This document shows positions 23,412 through 33,109 of a stretch of DNA of 64,000 nt, in pieces. The stretch's first letter is position 1, and each line of letters begins with the position of its first letter. Position numbers and translations under genes: made by a program. Under the pieces are notes generated by a model that had not been told where the DNA came from, ran no database searches, and saw only the letters and a program-made list of their open reading frames with translations. The stretch is from Aeromicrobium sp. Lineage in GTDB: Bacteria > Actinomycetota > Actinomycetes > Propionibacteriales > Nocardioidaceae. Location of the stretch: assembly GCF_023146395.1 (NCBI RefSeq), contig NZ_JAGLCD010000010.1, positions 1 through 64,000 of the forward strand, in the 5' to 3' direction.

Positions 23412-25085
23412 GTGAACGACACCACCTCCGGCCTGCTCACGATCGCGGTCCTGGGCCTCCTGCTGGCCCTGTTGTGGGCCCCGTTCGGCGACCACATGGC
23501 GCGCGTCGTGACCGGCACGCGCCACGCCCGCCTCGAGCGAGGCCTGTACCGCCTGCTCGGCGTCGATCCCGAGGCGCAGCAGAGTGCGCGCTCCTACGCC
23601 ACGAGCGTGCTCGCGTTCTCGGCCGTCGGCATCGCCCTGCTCGTCGCGATCCTCATGGGGCAGCAGCACCTGCCGTTCTCGCGCGGGTTGCCGGGCATGC
23701 CGTGGGACATGGCCCTCAACACGGCCGTCTCCTTCGTGACCAACACGAACTGGCAGTCCTACGCGGGGGAGTCGACGCTCGGCTTCACGGCCCAGATGGC
23801 CGGCCTCGCGGTGCAGAACTTCCTCTCCGCAGCCGTCGGGATCTGTGTCGCGGTGGCCCTCGTGCGCGGCTTCCTGGCCTCCCGGTCCGGCACGGTCGGC
23901 AACTTCTGGGTCGACCTCGTGCGCGTGACCGGCCGAGTCCTGCTGCCGGTGGCGGTCGTCGGTGCCGTCCTCCTCCTCACGCAGGGGGTGGTCCAGAGCT
24001 TCGCGGACCAGACCATCACGACCGTCACCGGTGGCAGCCAGGTCGTGCCCGGCGGACCGGTCGCCGGCCAGGAGGCGATCAAGCAGCTCGGCACGAACGG
24101 CGGCGGCTTCTTCAACGCGAACTCGGCGCACCCGTTCGAGAACCCCACGCCGTTCTCGAACCTGCTGCAGATCCTGATGCTCCTGCTCGTGCCGGTCTGC
24201 CTGACCCGCACGTTCGGCACGATGATCGGCTCCCGTCGCCAGGGCCTGACGGTCCTGGGCGCGATGGCCGCGCTGTTCACGGCCTCCCTGGCCGTCGCGG
24301 CCTGGGCCGAGACCACGGGTCAGGGCGTCGCCGCCCGCGCCGCAGGAGCGGCGATGGAGGGCAAGGAGACGCAGTTCGGCGCGTGGGGCTCGATCCTGTA
24401 CTCGACCGCGACGACCAGCACCTCGACCGGCGCCGTCAACGCCTCCCACGACTCGCTGACACCCGCGGGTGGTGGTGCGGCACTCGTGAACATGATGCTC
24501 GGCGAGGTCTCGCCCGGCGGCGTCGGATCGGGGCTCTACGGGATGCTCGTGATGGCCGTCGTGACGGTCTTCGTCGCCGGACTCATGGTCGGGCGCACGC
24601 CCGAGCTGCTCGGCAAGAAGATCGGGCGGCCCGAGATCACGTGGGTCGCGCTGACGACGCTCATCACGCCGGCGATCGTGCTGATCGGGGTGGGGGTGGC
24701 GATCGCGCTGCCGTCCACCCGTGACGCGCTGGGCAACACCGGCGTGCACGGCTTCAGCGAGGTCGTCTACGCCTTCACCTCCGCGGCGAACAACAACGGC
24801 AGCGCCTTCGGCGGCATCACCGTGACCTCGACGTTCTTCCAGCTCGCGCTGGCCACGGCGATGCTGCTGGGCCGGTTCGGCTCGATCGTCCTCGTCCTGG
24901 CTCTGGCGGGCTCGCTGGCGCGCCAACGTCCCGTGCCGACCACGGCCGGCACGCTCTCGACCCAGACCGTGCTGTTCGGCTCGCTGCTCGTCGGGGTCGT
25001 GCTGCTCGTGACCGGCCTGACCTACCTGCCGTCCCTCGCCCTCGGGCCCGTCGCCGAGGCCCTCACGAACGGAGCCCTCTCGTGA
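23412..25085 (+). CDS. kdpA: KdpA, potassium channel subunit of the Kdp ATPase
   Basis: A 557-residue membrane protein with about ten helices, the K+-selective subunit of the high-affinity Kdp uptake pump. The four pore-loop signatures are visible: [27 protein letters not shown], a third near [17 protein letters not shown], and [15 protein letters not shown]. The [11 protein letters not shown] segment is also conserved. Start GTG at 23412 (MNDTTSG). Its stop overlaps the kdpB start by four bases (GTGA). Length equals that of typical KdpA; nothing is missing. Confidence 0.97.
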   Translation: MNDTTSGLLTIAVLGLLLALLWAPFGDHMARVVTGTRHARLERGLYRLLGVDPEAQQSARSYATSVLAFSAVGIALLVAILMGQQHLPFSRGLPGMPWDMALNTAVSFVTNTNWQSYAGESTLGFTAQMAGLAVQNFLSAAVGICVAVALVRGFLASRSGTVGNFWVDLVRVTGRVLLPVAVVGAVLLLTQGVVQSFADQTITTVTGGSQVVPGGPVAGQEAIKQLGTNGGGFFNANSAHPFENPTPFSNLLQILMLLLVPVCLTRTFGTMIGSRRQGLTVLGAMAALFTASLAVAAWAETTGQGVAARAAGAAMEGKETQFGAWGSILYSTATTSTSTGAVNASHDSLTPAGGGAALVNMMLGEVSPGGVGSGLYGMLVMAVVTVFVAGLMVGRTPELLGKKIGRPEITWVALTTLITPAIVLIGVGVAIALPSTRDALGNTGVHGFSEVVYAFTSAANNNGSAFGGITVTSTFFQLALATAMLLGRFGSIVLVLALAGSLARQRPVPTTAGTLSTQTVLFGSLLVGVVLLVTGLTYLPSLALGPVAEALTNGALS

Positions 25086-27091
25086 CCACCTCGTCGCTGC
25101 TGCCGATGCTGGCGGCTCAGCTGTCGCAAGCCCTGCGCAAGCTGGACCCCCGCCACCTGTGGCGCAGCCCCGTGATGTTCGTCGTGTGGACGGGCTCGAT
25201 CGCCACGACTGCGGTCGCGATCACCGACCCGTCGGTCTTCGCCTGGTTCATCGCCGTGTGGCTGTGGCTCACCGTCGTGTTCGGCAACCTCGCCGAGGCC
25301 GTCGCGGAGGGGCGCGGCAAGGCCCAGGCGGACTCGTTGCGGGCGGCGCGCAACGACGTCACCGCACGGCGCCTGGAGCCGGGCGGCACCGAGACCGTCG
25401 TGCCAGGCAGTGCCCTGACGATCGGTGACCGCGTCGTGGTCGAGGCCGGCGAGGTCGTGCCCGGTGACGGCGACGTCGTGGAGGGCGTCGCGTCCGTCGA
25501 CGAGTCGGCCATCACGGGGGAGTCCGCGCCGGTCATCCGGGAAGCCGGCGGCGACCGCTCGGCCGTCACGGGCGGCACGCGGGTGCTGTCGGACCGGATC
25601 GTCGTGCAGATCACGGCGGCCCCGGGGGAGACGTTCCTCGACCGGATGATCGCGCTGGTCGAGGGCGCGGAGCGGCGGCGGACACCCAACGAGGTCGCCC
25701 TGTCGATCCTGCTCACGACCCTGACGATCGTGTTCCTGGTCGCGGTCGTGACGCTGGCGCCGATGGCGGACTACGCCGGCGCGCCGCAGGAGCCGCTCGT
25801 GCTGGTGGCGCTGCTGGTGTGTCTGATCCCGACCACGATCGGGGCGTTGCTCTCGGCGATCGGCATCGCCGGCATGGACCGGCTGGTCCGGGTCAACGTG
25901 CTCGCGATGTCCGGACGCGCCGTCGAGGCCGCCGGCGACGTCAGCACCCTGCTGCTCGACAAGACCGGCACGATCACGTACGGCAACCGGCGGGCGGCCG
26001 ACTTCCGGCCGGCCCCCGGGGTCACGGCCGACGAGCTGCGCGACGTCGCGCGGTTCACGAGCCTGGCCGACCAGACGCCGGAGGGCCGCTCGATCGTCGA
26101 TCTCGCCCTGGAGCGCGGGGCCGACGACCGCGACCTCCCGGCGGGCGCGACGTTCGCCGAGTTCACGGCCCAGACCCGCATGTCCGGGGTCGACCTGGCC
26201 GACGGGCGGTCCCTGCGCAAGGGCGCCGGCTCCGCCGTGCAGGCCTGGCTCGGCGCCGACCTCCCGGCCGCGGTGCAGGAGCAGGTCGACGAGGTCAGCG
26301 GCGCCGGCGGGACACCGTTGGTCGTGGCGGAGTCCGGGCCGGACGGCAGGCGGTCGCTCGGGGTCGTGCACCTCAAGGACGTCGTCAAGGACGGCATGGT
26401 CGAGCGGTTCGCCCAGCTTCGCGCGATGGGGATCCGGACCGTCATGGTCACGGGCGACAATCCCCGGACGGCCGCCGCGATCGGCCGTGAGGCCGGGGTC
26501 GACGAGGTGCTCGCCGAGGCGACGCCGGAGGACAAGCTCGCGCTGATCCGCACCGAGCAGCGGGGCGGACGCCTCGTCGCGATGACCGGCGACGGCACCA
26601 ACGACGCCCCCGCCCTGGCCGCGGCCGACGTCGGCGTCGCGATGAACAGCGGCACGTCGGCGGCGAAGGAGGCCGGCAACATGGTCGACCTCGACTCCGA
26701 CCCGACCAAGCTGATCGACGTCGTCGCGATCGGCAAGCAGCTGCTGATCACGCGCGGTGCCCTGACGACGTTCTCGATCGCCAACGACGTGGCCAAGTAC
26801 TTCGCGATCCTGCCGGCGATGTTCCTGGCCGCGTATCCCGCGCTCGACACGCTCAACGTCATGCGGCTCTCGACGCCGCAGTCGGCGATCGCGTCGGCGG
26901 TCGTGTTCAACGCGCTCGTGATCGTGGCGCTCATCCCGATCGCGCTGCGCGGCGTGAAGTACCGGCCGCTGTCGGCCGAGGCGCTGCTGCGCCGCAACGT
27001 CCTCGTCTACGGACTCGGCGGCCTGGTCGTCCCGTTCGTCGGCATCAAGCTCATCGACCTCGTGGTGTCGATGATTCCGGGAATCGGGTGA
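25082..27091 (+). CDS. kdpB: KdpB, P-type ATPase subunit
   Basis: A 669-residue catalytic subunit that couples ATP hydrolysis to K+ transport through KdpA. The phosphorylation motif is [10 protein letters not shown], the actuator loop is ITGESAPV, the nucleotide-domain KGA loop is present ([11 protein letters not shown]), and the hinge [20 protein letters not shown] is intact. Membrane helices flank these in the usual order, with [10 protein letters not shown] in helix 5. TGES is complete, so the inhibitory serine phosphorylation site described for E. coli (TGES serine) could be present. Start GTG at 25082; it overlaps kdpC by four bases. Confidence 0.97.
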   Translation: MTTSSLLPMLAAQLSQALRKLDPRHLWRSPVMFVVWTGSIATTAVAITDPSVFAWFIAVWLWLTVVFGNLAEAVAEGRGKAQADSLRAARNDVTARRLEPGGTETVVPGSALTIGDRVVVEAGEVVPGDGDVVEGVASVDESAITGESAPVIREAGGDRSAVTGGTRVLSDRIVVQITAAPGETFLDRMIALVEGAERRRTPNEVALSILLTTLTIVFLVAVVTLAPMADYAGAPQEPLVLVALLVCLIPTTIGALLSAIGIAGMDRLVRVNVLAMSGRAVEAAGDVSTLLLDKTGTITYGNRRAADFRPAPGVTADELRDVARFTSLADQTPEGRSIVDLALERGADDRDLPAGATFAEFTAQTRMSGVDLADGRSLRKGAGSAVQAWLGADLPAAVQEQVDEVSGAGGTPLVVAESGPDGRRSLGVVHLKDVVKDGMVERFAQLRAMGIRTVMVTGDNPRTAAAIGREAGVDEVLAEATPEDKLALIRTEQRGGRLVAMTGDGTNDAPALAAADVGVAMNSGTSAAKEAGNMVDLDSDPTKLIDVVAIGKQLLITRGALTTFSIANDVAKYFAILPAMFLAAYPALDTLNVMRLSTPQSAIASAVVFNALVIVALIPIALRGVKYRPLSAEALLRRNVLVYGLGGLVVPFVGIKLIDLVVSMIPGIG

Positions 27092-27651
27092 ACCAGATGT
27101 CGAACCTCACGCACGTGCTCACGTCGACCGGCCGCCAGGCCTGGGTCGGGGCGCGTCTGCTCCTCGTAGCCACGCTCCTGCTGGGCATCGGGTACCCCGC
27201 GGTGATCTGGGCCGCAGGTCAGGTCGTGCCGGGCCACGAGGCCTCGATCGGCCAGGACTTCCCGGTCGCCGACGACGACTGGTTCCACGGCCGTCCGTCC
27301 GCGAACGACGACGACGGCCTCGCGTCCGGCCCCTCCAACCTCGGCCCGTCGAGCCCCGACCTGCTCGACCTGATCGAGCAGCGCCGCGCCGCGGTGGCGC
27401 AGGTCGAGGGCGTCGACCCGGGATCGGTGCCGGCCGATGCGTTGACGGCGTCGGCCTCGGGCCTGGACCGGTTCATCTCCCCGGAGTACGCGGCACTGCA
27501 GGTCGACCGGGTGGCGCAGGACCGGGGGCTGTCGGTCGCGGAGGTCGAGCGGCTCGTGCGGGCCCACACCTCGGGCCGCCAGCTCGGCTTCCTCGGTCAG
27601 CCCCGGGTCGACGTCCTGGCGCTCAACCGCGCCCTCGAGGGAGCAGACTGA
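27088..27651 (+). CDS. kdpC: KdpC, accessory subunit of the Kdp ATPase
   Basis: A 187-residue protein with one N-terminal membrane helix (about residues 17-43) and an extracytoplasmic domain that assembles with KdpA and KdpB. Family landmarks are [13 protein letters not shown] and [10 protein letters not shown], then [12 protein letters not shown] and [21 protein letters not shown] at the end. GTG start overlapping kdpB by four bases. It lies four bases before kdpD, so the sensor genes share the transcript. Confidence 0.95.
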   Translation: MNQMSNLTHVLTSTGRQAWVGARLLLVATLLLGIGYPAVIWAAGQVVPGHEASIGQDFPVADDDWFHGRPSANDDDGLASGPSNLGPSSPDLLDLIEQRRAAVAQVEGVDPGSVPADALTASASGLDRFISPEYAALQVDRVAQDRGLSVAEVERLVRAHTSGRQLGFLGQPRVDVLALNRALEGAD

Positions 27652-27655
27652 TCCC

Positions 27656-30172
27656 GTGAGCGATCTCCAGGAGCCGGGGCGAGGTGCCCTGCGGGTCTAC
27701 CTCGGCGCGGCTCCCGGTGTCGGCAAGACCTACCGGATGCTCGACGAGGCCTGCCGGCGCGCGGGCCGCGGCACCGACGTCGTGGTCGGGGTCGTCGAGA
27801 CGCACGGCCGGACCCACACCGCCGAGCGGATCGGCGGGCTCGAGGTGCTGCCGCGGCGCACCGTGACGTACCGGGGCACCGAGCAGACCGAGCTCGACCT
27901 GCCCGGTCTGCTCGCCCGGAACCCACAGGTCGCGGTCGTCGACGAGCTGGCCCACACCAACGTGCCGGGGCTGGAGCACGCCAAGCGCTGGCAGGACGTC
28001 GAGGCCCTGCTCGCCGCCGGGATCGACGTCATCACGACGGTCAACGTGCAGCACCTGGAGTCGCTCAACGACGTCGTCGAGGCCATCACGGGGGTGCAGC
28101 AGCGCGAGACCGTGCCGGACCGGTTCGTCCGGTCGGCCGACGCGATCGAGCTCGTCGACATGAGCCCGCAGGCCCTCCGGCGACGCATGGCCCACGGCAA
28201 CGTGTACCCGGCCGACCGGGTCGACGCCGCCCTCGGGCAGTACTTCCGCGAGGGCAACCTCACCGCGCTGCGCGAGGTCGCCCTGCTGTGGCTGGCCGAC
28301 CGGGTCGAGGAGGGCCTCGCCCGCTACCGGGCCCAGCACGACATCGACGCGACGTGGGCCGCCCGGGAACGCCTCGTCGTGGCGGTGACCGGAGGGCCGG
28401 AGTCCGAGGCGCTCATGCGACGGGCGGCCCGGATCGCCTCGCGCACGGGCGGCGGGCAGTGGATGGCGCTCTACGTCGCCCGCGGCGACGGGCTCGTGCA
28501 CCACCCCACGGTCCGGCTCGAGGAGCTGCGCGCGATGGCCGCCGACCTGGGCGGGTCCTTCCACAGCGTCGTGGGAGACGACGCGGCCGGCGCGATCCTG
28601 TCATTCGCCCGGGCCGAGAACGCGACCCAGGTCGTCATCGGTGCGAGCCGGCGCGGCCGTGTCTCGACCCTGGTGCGCCCCGGCATCGGCGAGGTCGTGA
28701 TCGCGGAGTCCGGCGACATCGACGTGCACATCGTGACGCACGACCAGGCCCGCCGGCAGCGCGGTGACGTCCGCGCGAGACCCGCCCTCGCGGTGCGGCG
28801 ACGGATCGCCGGCTTCGTGCTGGCGGTGCTCGGGCCGCTCGCCCTGGCCGCCGGCATGCTCGTGACGCCCGACCTGCACTCGCTGCCGAGCGAGTCGATG
28901 CTGTTCATGGTCGTGGTGGTGGCGACCGCGCTCGTGGGGGGCCTGGCTCCCGCCGTCGTCGCCGCGCTCGTCAGCGGATTCGCGCTCAACTACTTCTTCA
29001 CGCCTCCACTGCGCACGCTGATCATCGGCTCGGCCGAGAACGCGTACGCCGTGGCCCTGTTCATCGTGGTGGCGGTCGCCGTCTCCTCGGTCGTCGACCT
29101 GGCAGCCCGCCGCACGGCGCAGGCCCTGCGGGCCACCGCCGAGGCCGACGCGTTGTCGGCCCTCGCGCACGGGCTCCTGCACGCCGGCCTCGACGTGGGC
29201 GACGTCGTCGGCCGGGCGCGTGAGGTGTTCGGCCTGCGCCGCGTGGCCGTGGTGGACCGCGACGGCGCCGAGCTGGTGGTGTCGGACGAGGGGGCTGGCG
29301 ACACGGGCGACGTCCGGACCACGATCGAGGTCGACGAGACGACCTCGCTGGTGTTCACCGGCCACGCGCCCTCGCCCGACCAGCTGCGGCTCATGACGGC
29401 CTACGCGGCCCACGTGCGGGTCCTGGCCGAACGGCGGGCGGCGGCCCGCGAGAGTGCCGAGCGCGAGGCGCTCGCCGAGGCCGACCGGGCGCGCGCGGCC
29501 CTGCTCGCGGCCGTCTCGCACGACCTGCGCACGCCGCTCGCCTCGGTCAAGGCCGCCGCGTCGAGCCTGCGCAACGGCGCGATCGACTGGAGCCCGGACG
29601 ACACCGAGGCGTTTCTGGCCACGATCGAGGAGGGGGCCGACCGTCTCGACGCCCTGGTCGCGAATCTGCTCGACATGAGCCGGCTGGAGGCGGGGGCCGT
29701 GAGCACCCGGAGCGGACCGGTCGAGCTCGACGCTCTGGTGCGGGTCGTCGTGGCCACCCTGGAGCCGCGCGACGCGCAGCGGGTGGAGATCGACCTGGAC
29801 CCCGGGCTGCTCGCCTGGGCCGACGGCGGCCTGCTCGAGCGCGTCGTCGACAACCTCGTGAGCAACGCCGTCCGCCACGCCCCGGCCCCCGCCGCCGTGC
29901 GGGTCGACGCCACCCTCGTCGGGGCGCGGGTCGTGCTGCGGGTCACCGACACCGGCCCGGGCATCGCCGCGGCCGATCGGGAGCGGGTCTTCGCCCCGTT
30001 CCAACGGCTCGGCGACGTGCCTGGTGGCTCCGGCATCGGGCTGGGACTGGCCGTCGCGCGAGGGCTGACCGAGGCGATGGCCGGTACCCTCGCGCTCGAC
30101 GACACGCCCGGCGGCGGCACGACCTTCGTGGTCGACCTGCCGGCGCGGGGCGAGGAGGGAGGGCTTCGATGA
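27656..30172 (+). CDS. kdpD: KdpD, potassium-sensing histidine kinase
   Basis: An 838-residue sensor kinase. It has an N-terminal KdpD domain with Walker A GAAPGVGKT and Walker B VAVVDELAHTN (residues 1-220), then a universal-stress-protein-like domain (about 235-360). Four membrane helices of the DUF4118 type follow (about 385-480), then a GAF-like stretch, HisKA with phospho-acceptor His in VSHDLRTPL, and HATPase with NLVSNAVRHAP and DTGPGIAAADRERVF. It phosphorylates KdpE when K+ is scarce. GTG start at 27656. The stop overlaps the kdpE start by four bases (ATGA). No domain is missing. Confidence 0.96.
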   Translation: MSDLQEPGRGALRVYLGAAPGVGKTYRMLDEACRRAGRGTDVVVGVVETHGRTHTAERIGGLEVLPRRTVTYRGTEQTELDLPGLLARNPQVAVVDELAHTNVPGLEHAKRWQDVEALLAAGIDVITTVNVQHLESLNDVVEAITGVQQRETVPDRFVRSADAIELVDMSPQALRRRMAHGNVYPADRVDAALGQYFREGNLTALREVALLWLADRVEEGLARYRAQHDIDATWAARERLVVAVTGGPESEALMRRAARIASRTGGGQWMALYVARGDGLVHHPTVRLEELRAMAADLGGSFHSVVGDDAAGAILSFARAENATQVVIGASRRGRVSTLVRPGIGEVVIAESGDIDVHIVTHDQARRQRGDVRARPALAVRRRIAGFVLAVLGPLALAAGMLVTPDLHSLPSESMLFMVVVVATALVGGLAPAVVAALVSGFALNYFFTPPLRTLIIGSAENAYAVALFIVVAVAVSSVVDLAARRTAQALRATAEADALSALAHGLLHAGLDVGDVVGRAREVFGLRRVAVVDRDGAELVVSDEGAGDTGDVRTTIEVDETTSLVFTGHAPSPDQLRLMTAYAAHVRVLAERRAAARESAEREALAEADRARAALLAAVSHDLRTPLASVKAAASSLRNGAIDWSPDDTEAFLATIEEGADRLDALVANLLDMSRLEAGAVSTRSGPVELDALVRVVVATLEPRDAQRVEIDLDPGLLAWADGGLLERVVDNLVSNAVRHAPAPAAVRVDATLVGARVVLRVTDTGPGIAAADRERVFAPFQRLGDVPGGSGIGLGLAVARGLTEAMAGTLALDDTPGGGTTFVVDLPARGEEGGLR

Positions 30173-30858
30173 CGTTCGTCCTCGTGGTCGACGACGACCC
30201 GGCGATCGTGCGCACGCTCGGCATCAACCTGCGGGCGCGCGGCTACGAGGTCGAGACCGCGGCGGACGGCCGCTCCGCGCTGCAGATCGTGCAGGAGCGT
30301 CTGCCCGATGCCGTGATCCTCGATCTCGGTCTGCCGGACCTGGACGGGCTCGCGGTGCTCCAACGGCTGCGCGAGCGGCATGCGGTGCCCGTCGTGATCC
30401 TCTCGGCCCGCCACGAGACCGACGACAAGGTCGAGGCGCTCGACTCCGGTGCGGACGACTTCGTGACGAAGCCCTTCGAGATGGAGGAGCTCATGGCACG
30501 AGTGCGGGCCGCGGTCCGGCGCACGGCAGCGGGGGAGCCCCCGCTCGTCGTGACGGGCTCAGGTGTGCGTCTCGACGTGACCGAGCGCCGAGCCGAGCGC
30601 GAGGGCGAGGTCGTGCGTCTGACGCCCACCGAGTGGCATCTCGTCGAGGTGCTCGCCCGACGGGCTGGCCACCTCGTCTCGCAGCAGGACCTGCTCCGGG
30701 AGGTCTGGGGTCCCGGCTACGGGCGCGAGTCGCACTACCTGCGCGTCTACCTGGCGCAGCTGCGGCGCAAGCTCGAGCCCGATCCGGCGCACCCCGTGCT
30801 GTTCCTGACCGATCCGGGCCAGGGGTACCGCCTGGTGGCTCAGCGGTCCGAGGAATAG
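30169..30858 (+). CDS. kdpE: KdpE, OmpR-type response regulator
   Basis: A 229-residue transcription factor activating kdp. The receiver domain has the acidic pocket VDDDP, the phospho-acceptor Asp in VILDLGLPDLDG (near residue 53), and Lys in TKPFEMEEL. The C-terminal winged helix ends with LEPDPAHPVLFLTDPGQGYRL. The likely operator is the GTCAAG array at 23238-23264. Its 3' end overlaps the convergent oxidoreductase gene by 19 bases. Confidence 0.96.
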   Translation: MTFVLVVDDDPAIVRTLGINLRARGYEVETAADGRSALQIVQERLPDAVILDLGLPDLDGLAVLQRLRERHAVPVVILSARHETDDKVEALDSGADDFVTKPFEMEELMARVRAAVRRTAAGEPPLVVTGSGVRLDVTERRAEREGEVVRLTPTEWHLVEVLARRAGHLVSQQDLLREVWGPGYGRESHYLRVYLAQLRRKLEPDPAHPVLFLTDPGQGYRLVAQRSEE

Positions 30859-31676
30859 CCCTCACGCAGCAGCTCGACGAGCGTGGGACGGCTCGGAGTC
30901 CAGCCGAGATCGGCTCGGGCCTTGGCGCCGGAGGCCTGCTGGTCGAGCAGCAGCGCCTCGCCGAACGCGCCGAGCGTCTCGAGCGTGGCTTCGTCGCCCT
31001 GGGCCGTCACCTCGGGGCCGATGGCCCCGCCGATCTCGCGGACCATCGGGTTCTCGCCGCTGACGCCCAGGTACGCCTGGCCGCCGGGCGCGTCGAGGGC
31101 CGCCAGGTACAGCTCGGCGAGGTCGTCGACATGGACCGTGGTCCAGTGCTGGTCGCCGGTGCCGGGGTAGGACTTCTGGCTGATGATCATCGCCGGGATG
31201 CCGGCTCCGTGACCGTAGACGATGCCGGGCTGGATGACGCTGGCTCGCACGTCGGACGCCAGCAGCTGTCGCTCGAGCGGCACTCGCCACGCCGTGAGTG
31301 GCACCGGGTTCGCTGCGGCGTCCTCGGCGAGGTCAGTGCCCGAGCCGTAGGTCCACACCCCGCCGGTCAGCACGAACGGGCTGGTCGTCCCGCCGAAGGC
31401 CGCGATCGCCGCCTCGACGACGGAGGTGTTGAGCGCCTGGTCGTCGGCGTCGCTGCCGGCCGCGGTGTGGATCGCGGCGTCGTGCTGCACGAGCTGCTCG
31501 CGCAGCCAGGTCGAGTCGAACAGATCGCCGACGAGGCCGGTAGCGCCGGCCTGCTCGACCGTGGCGCGTGAGGCGTCGCTGCGCACGATCGCCGTGACCT
31601 CGTGACCGGCCGTCGTGAGACGGTCGAGCACGGCTGACCCGATGTAGCCGGTTCCCCCGGTGAGCACGATCTTCAT
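30840..31676 (-). CDS. NAD-dependent epimerase/dehydratase family oxidoreductase
   Basis: A 278-residue extended short-chain dehydrogenase. The cofactor loop is LTGGTGYIGSAV at residues 4-15. The YxxxK pair is not obvious; instead LTGGVWTYGSG and PLTAWRVPLE occupy the active-site region, as in atypical SDRs. A GHGAGIPAMII region and VHVDDLAELYLAAL are typical of the NmrA/epimerase border group. The substrate is unknown. The ribosome site GAGGA lies five bases before the ATG at 31676. It converges on kdpE with a 19-base overlap, so transcription interference is possible. Confidence 0.85.
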   Translation of the reverse strand: MKIVLTGGTGYIGSAVLDRLTTAGHEVTAIVRSDASRATVEQAGATGLVGDLFDSTWLREQLVQHDAAIHTAAGSDADDQALNTSVVEAAIAAFGGTTSPFVLTGGVWTYGSGTDLAEDAAANPVPLTAWRVPLERQLLASDVRASVIQPGIVYGHGAGIPAMIISQKSYPGTGDQHWTTVHVDDLAELYLAALDAPGGQAYLGVSGENPMVREIGGAIGPEVTAQGDEATLETLGAFGEALLLDQQASGAKARADLGWTPSRPTLVELLREGYSSDR

Positions 31677-31715
31677 GTCATCCTCAACCGGGAGCTGCGG
31701 CGGGGTGTTCCCGGC

Positions 31716-32042
31716 TCAGTCGAAGAGCTCGGAGAGCCAGTGCTCCTTCTTCTTCCGGCGGTACGGCTTGCCGTAAGAGTCGCCCCGGTAGCCGCGGTCC
31801 CCGGAGTAGCGATCGTCGCGGTAGGGCTCGTCGCGGTAGGGCGGCTGCGGGGCCGCGGGCGTCATCGGCGGCGCGGCGGGTGCAGCCGGGGCGACCTCGG
31901 CGGCGGCGCGGTCGAGGATCTTGTCGAGCTCGCCGCGGTCCAGCCAGACGCCGCGGCACTCGGGGCAGTAGTCGATCTCGACGCCGGCTCGCTCGCTCAT
32001 GGTGAGCGTCGTTCCGTCGGTGGGGCACTTCATCGTGGTCAT
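31716..32042 (-). CDS. zf-TFIIB domain zinc-ribbon protein
   Basis: A 108-residue protein with an N-terminal TFIIB-type zinc ribbon: MKCPTDGTTL, then GVEIDYCPECRGVWLDRGELDKIL. The second knuckle is CPEC; in the first knuckle the second Cys is Asp (CPTD), which occurs in this family. A linker rich in Pro/Ala and Tyr/Arg/Asp (PYRDEPYRDDRYSGD) follows, then a basic KPYRRKKKEHWLSELFD tail. ATG at 32042 has AAGGAG three bases upstream; ATG at 32033 is an alternative. Function unknown, cytoplasmic. It is divergent from the CoA-binding protein gene. Confidence 0.82.
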   Translation of the reverse strand: MTTMKCPTDGTTLTMSERAGVEIDYCPECRGVWLDRGELDKILDRAAAEVAPAAPAAPPMTPAAPQPPYRDEPYRDDRYSGDRGYRGDSYGKPYRRKKKEHWLSELFD

Positions 32043-32103
32043 CAGCTCCTTCTGATCACGCAACGCGCGCGCGGCTCCGGGAGTTCCGGCCTACCGTGGC
32101 CTC

Positions 32104-32514
32104 ATGAGCGCGAACTGGCAGGACAAGGCAGCCGTCGACCTGATGCTCGACGAGCTGCACACGTGGGCCGTCGTCGGCCTGTCGACCGACACGAGCCGCA
32201 CCGCCCACTCGATCGCGGCGCTCCTGCAGCAGCGTGGCAAGCGCATCGTGCCGATCCACCCGGACGCGCCGGTCGTGCTGGGGGAGCAGGGGTACGCGAC
32301 CCTCGCCGACGTGCCCTTCGAGATCGACGTGGTCGACGTGTTCCGCCGGTCCGAGGCCGCGGGTCAGTTCGTCGACGAGGCGATCGAGGTGGGAGCGAAG
32401 GCCATCTGGCTCCAGCTCGGGGTGATCGACGAGGCCGCGTTCGACCGGGCCGCCGCTGCCGGTGTGCCGATGGTCATGGACACCTGCCCCGCGATCGAGT
32501 GGAACCGCCGCTAA
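32104..32514 (+). CDS. CoA-binding domain protein
   Basis: A 136-residue Rossmann protein of the CoA_binding_2 (YccU-like) family. Residues 20-60 give WAVVGLSTDTSRTAHSIA and then RIVPIHP, followed by VDVVDVFRRSEAAGQFVDEA and AKAIWLQLGV, all conserved in the family; the ending MDTCPAIEW carries the usual cysteine. It binds CoA or a nucleotide; its biological role is unclear. The ATG at 32104 follows TACCGT (32092-32097) by six bases, a leaderless pattern. The repeat field begins right after the stop. Confidence 0.9.
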   Translation: MSANWQDKAAVDLMLDELHTWAVVGLSTDTSRTAHSIAALLQQRGKRIVPIHPDAPVVLGEQGYATLADVPFEIDVVDVFRRSEAAGQFVDEAIEVGAKAIWLQLGVIDEAAFDRAAAAGVPMVMDTCPAIEWNRR

Positions 32515-32525
32515 CCACCCCCGCC

Positions 32526-32990
32526 GGTCGAGTGGCCCGCCAGCGCCACCCGCCGGTCGAGCGGCTCGCGAGCGCGGCCCCCACCGCTGGTCGAGTGGCT
32601 CGCGAGCTCTGCGAGCGGCCGTATCGAGACCCCCACGGCTGACCTCGCGCCGTCGTGACGGACAAGCAGCAAGGACCAGAGCAGGTCGTCGCCACCCGCC
32701 CCCTGCTGGTCGGGTGGCTCGCGAGCTCTGCGAGCGGCCGTGGGGGTACCTCCCAGAACGAAGTCCTAGGGGGAGCGAGACCCCGACACCTCACGGCACC
32801 CCGCCACCACCCGACCCGGTGGTCGAGTTGGTCCGAGGGACGAGGACCAGTATCGAGACCCCGGACAGCCGACCTCGCGCCGTCACCACCCCACCCGGTG
32901 GTCGAGTTGGTCCGAGGGACGAGGACCAGTATCGAGACCCCGGACAGCTGACCGCGAACCGTCACCCCGTACAAGCAGCAACGACCAGAA
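32526..32990. repeat. Field of GGTCGAG...TATCGAGACC intergenic repeats
   Basis: The 595-base gap 32515-33109 holds no gene. It contains at least five imperfect units that begin GGTCGAG or GGTCGGG (near 32526, 32589, 32708, 32820, 32899) and end in or near TATCGAGACCCC. Units at 32814-32874 and 32893-32953 are almost identical over about 60 bases with a 79-base period. Another unit has an insert with GGGGTACCTCCC near 32745. ACAAGCAGCAA recurs near 32663 and 32970. Such partly palindromic units are common in Nocardioidaceae-like genomes. They are not CRISPR: there are no uniform spacers. Confidence 0.75.
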
Positions 32991-33074
32991 GCAGGTGGTT
33001 TCCGCCCGCCCCGATCTGACCGGACTGCCTGTCAGAAAGACCTGCAACCCCAGCGGAAATCTGCCCCCAACCCC

Positions 33075-33103
33075 TTGCCATCGAACACCTGTTCGACTAC
33101 ACT
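33075..33103 (+). promoter_or_regulatory. Promoter of the DUF222-HNH gene
   Basis: TTGCCA at 33075-33080 and TACACT at 33098-33103 are 17 bases apart. The ATG at 33110 follows after six bases, so the message is predicted to be leaderless. Confidence 0.65.
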
Positions 33104-33109
33104 CGAATC

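Noticed and set aside
32526-32990. Repeat field as a CRISPR array
   Set aside because: Units are long, imperfect, partly palindromic and unevenly spaced, with no spacers and no cas genes.
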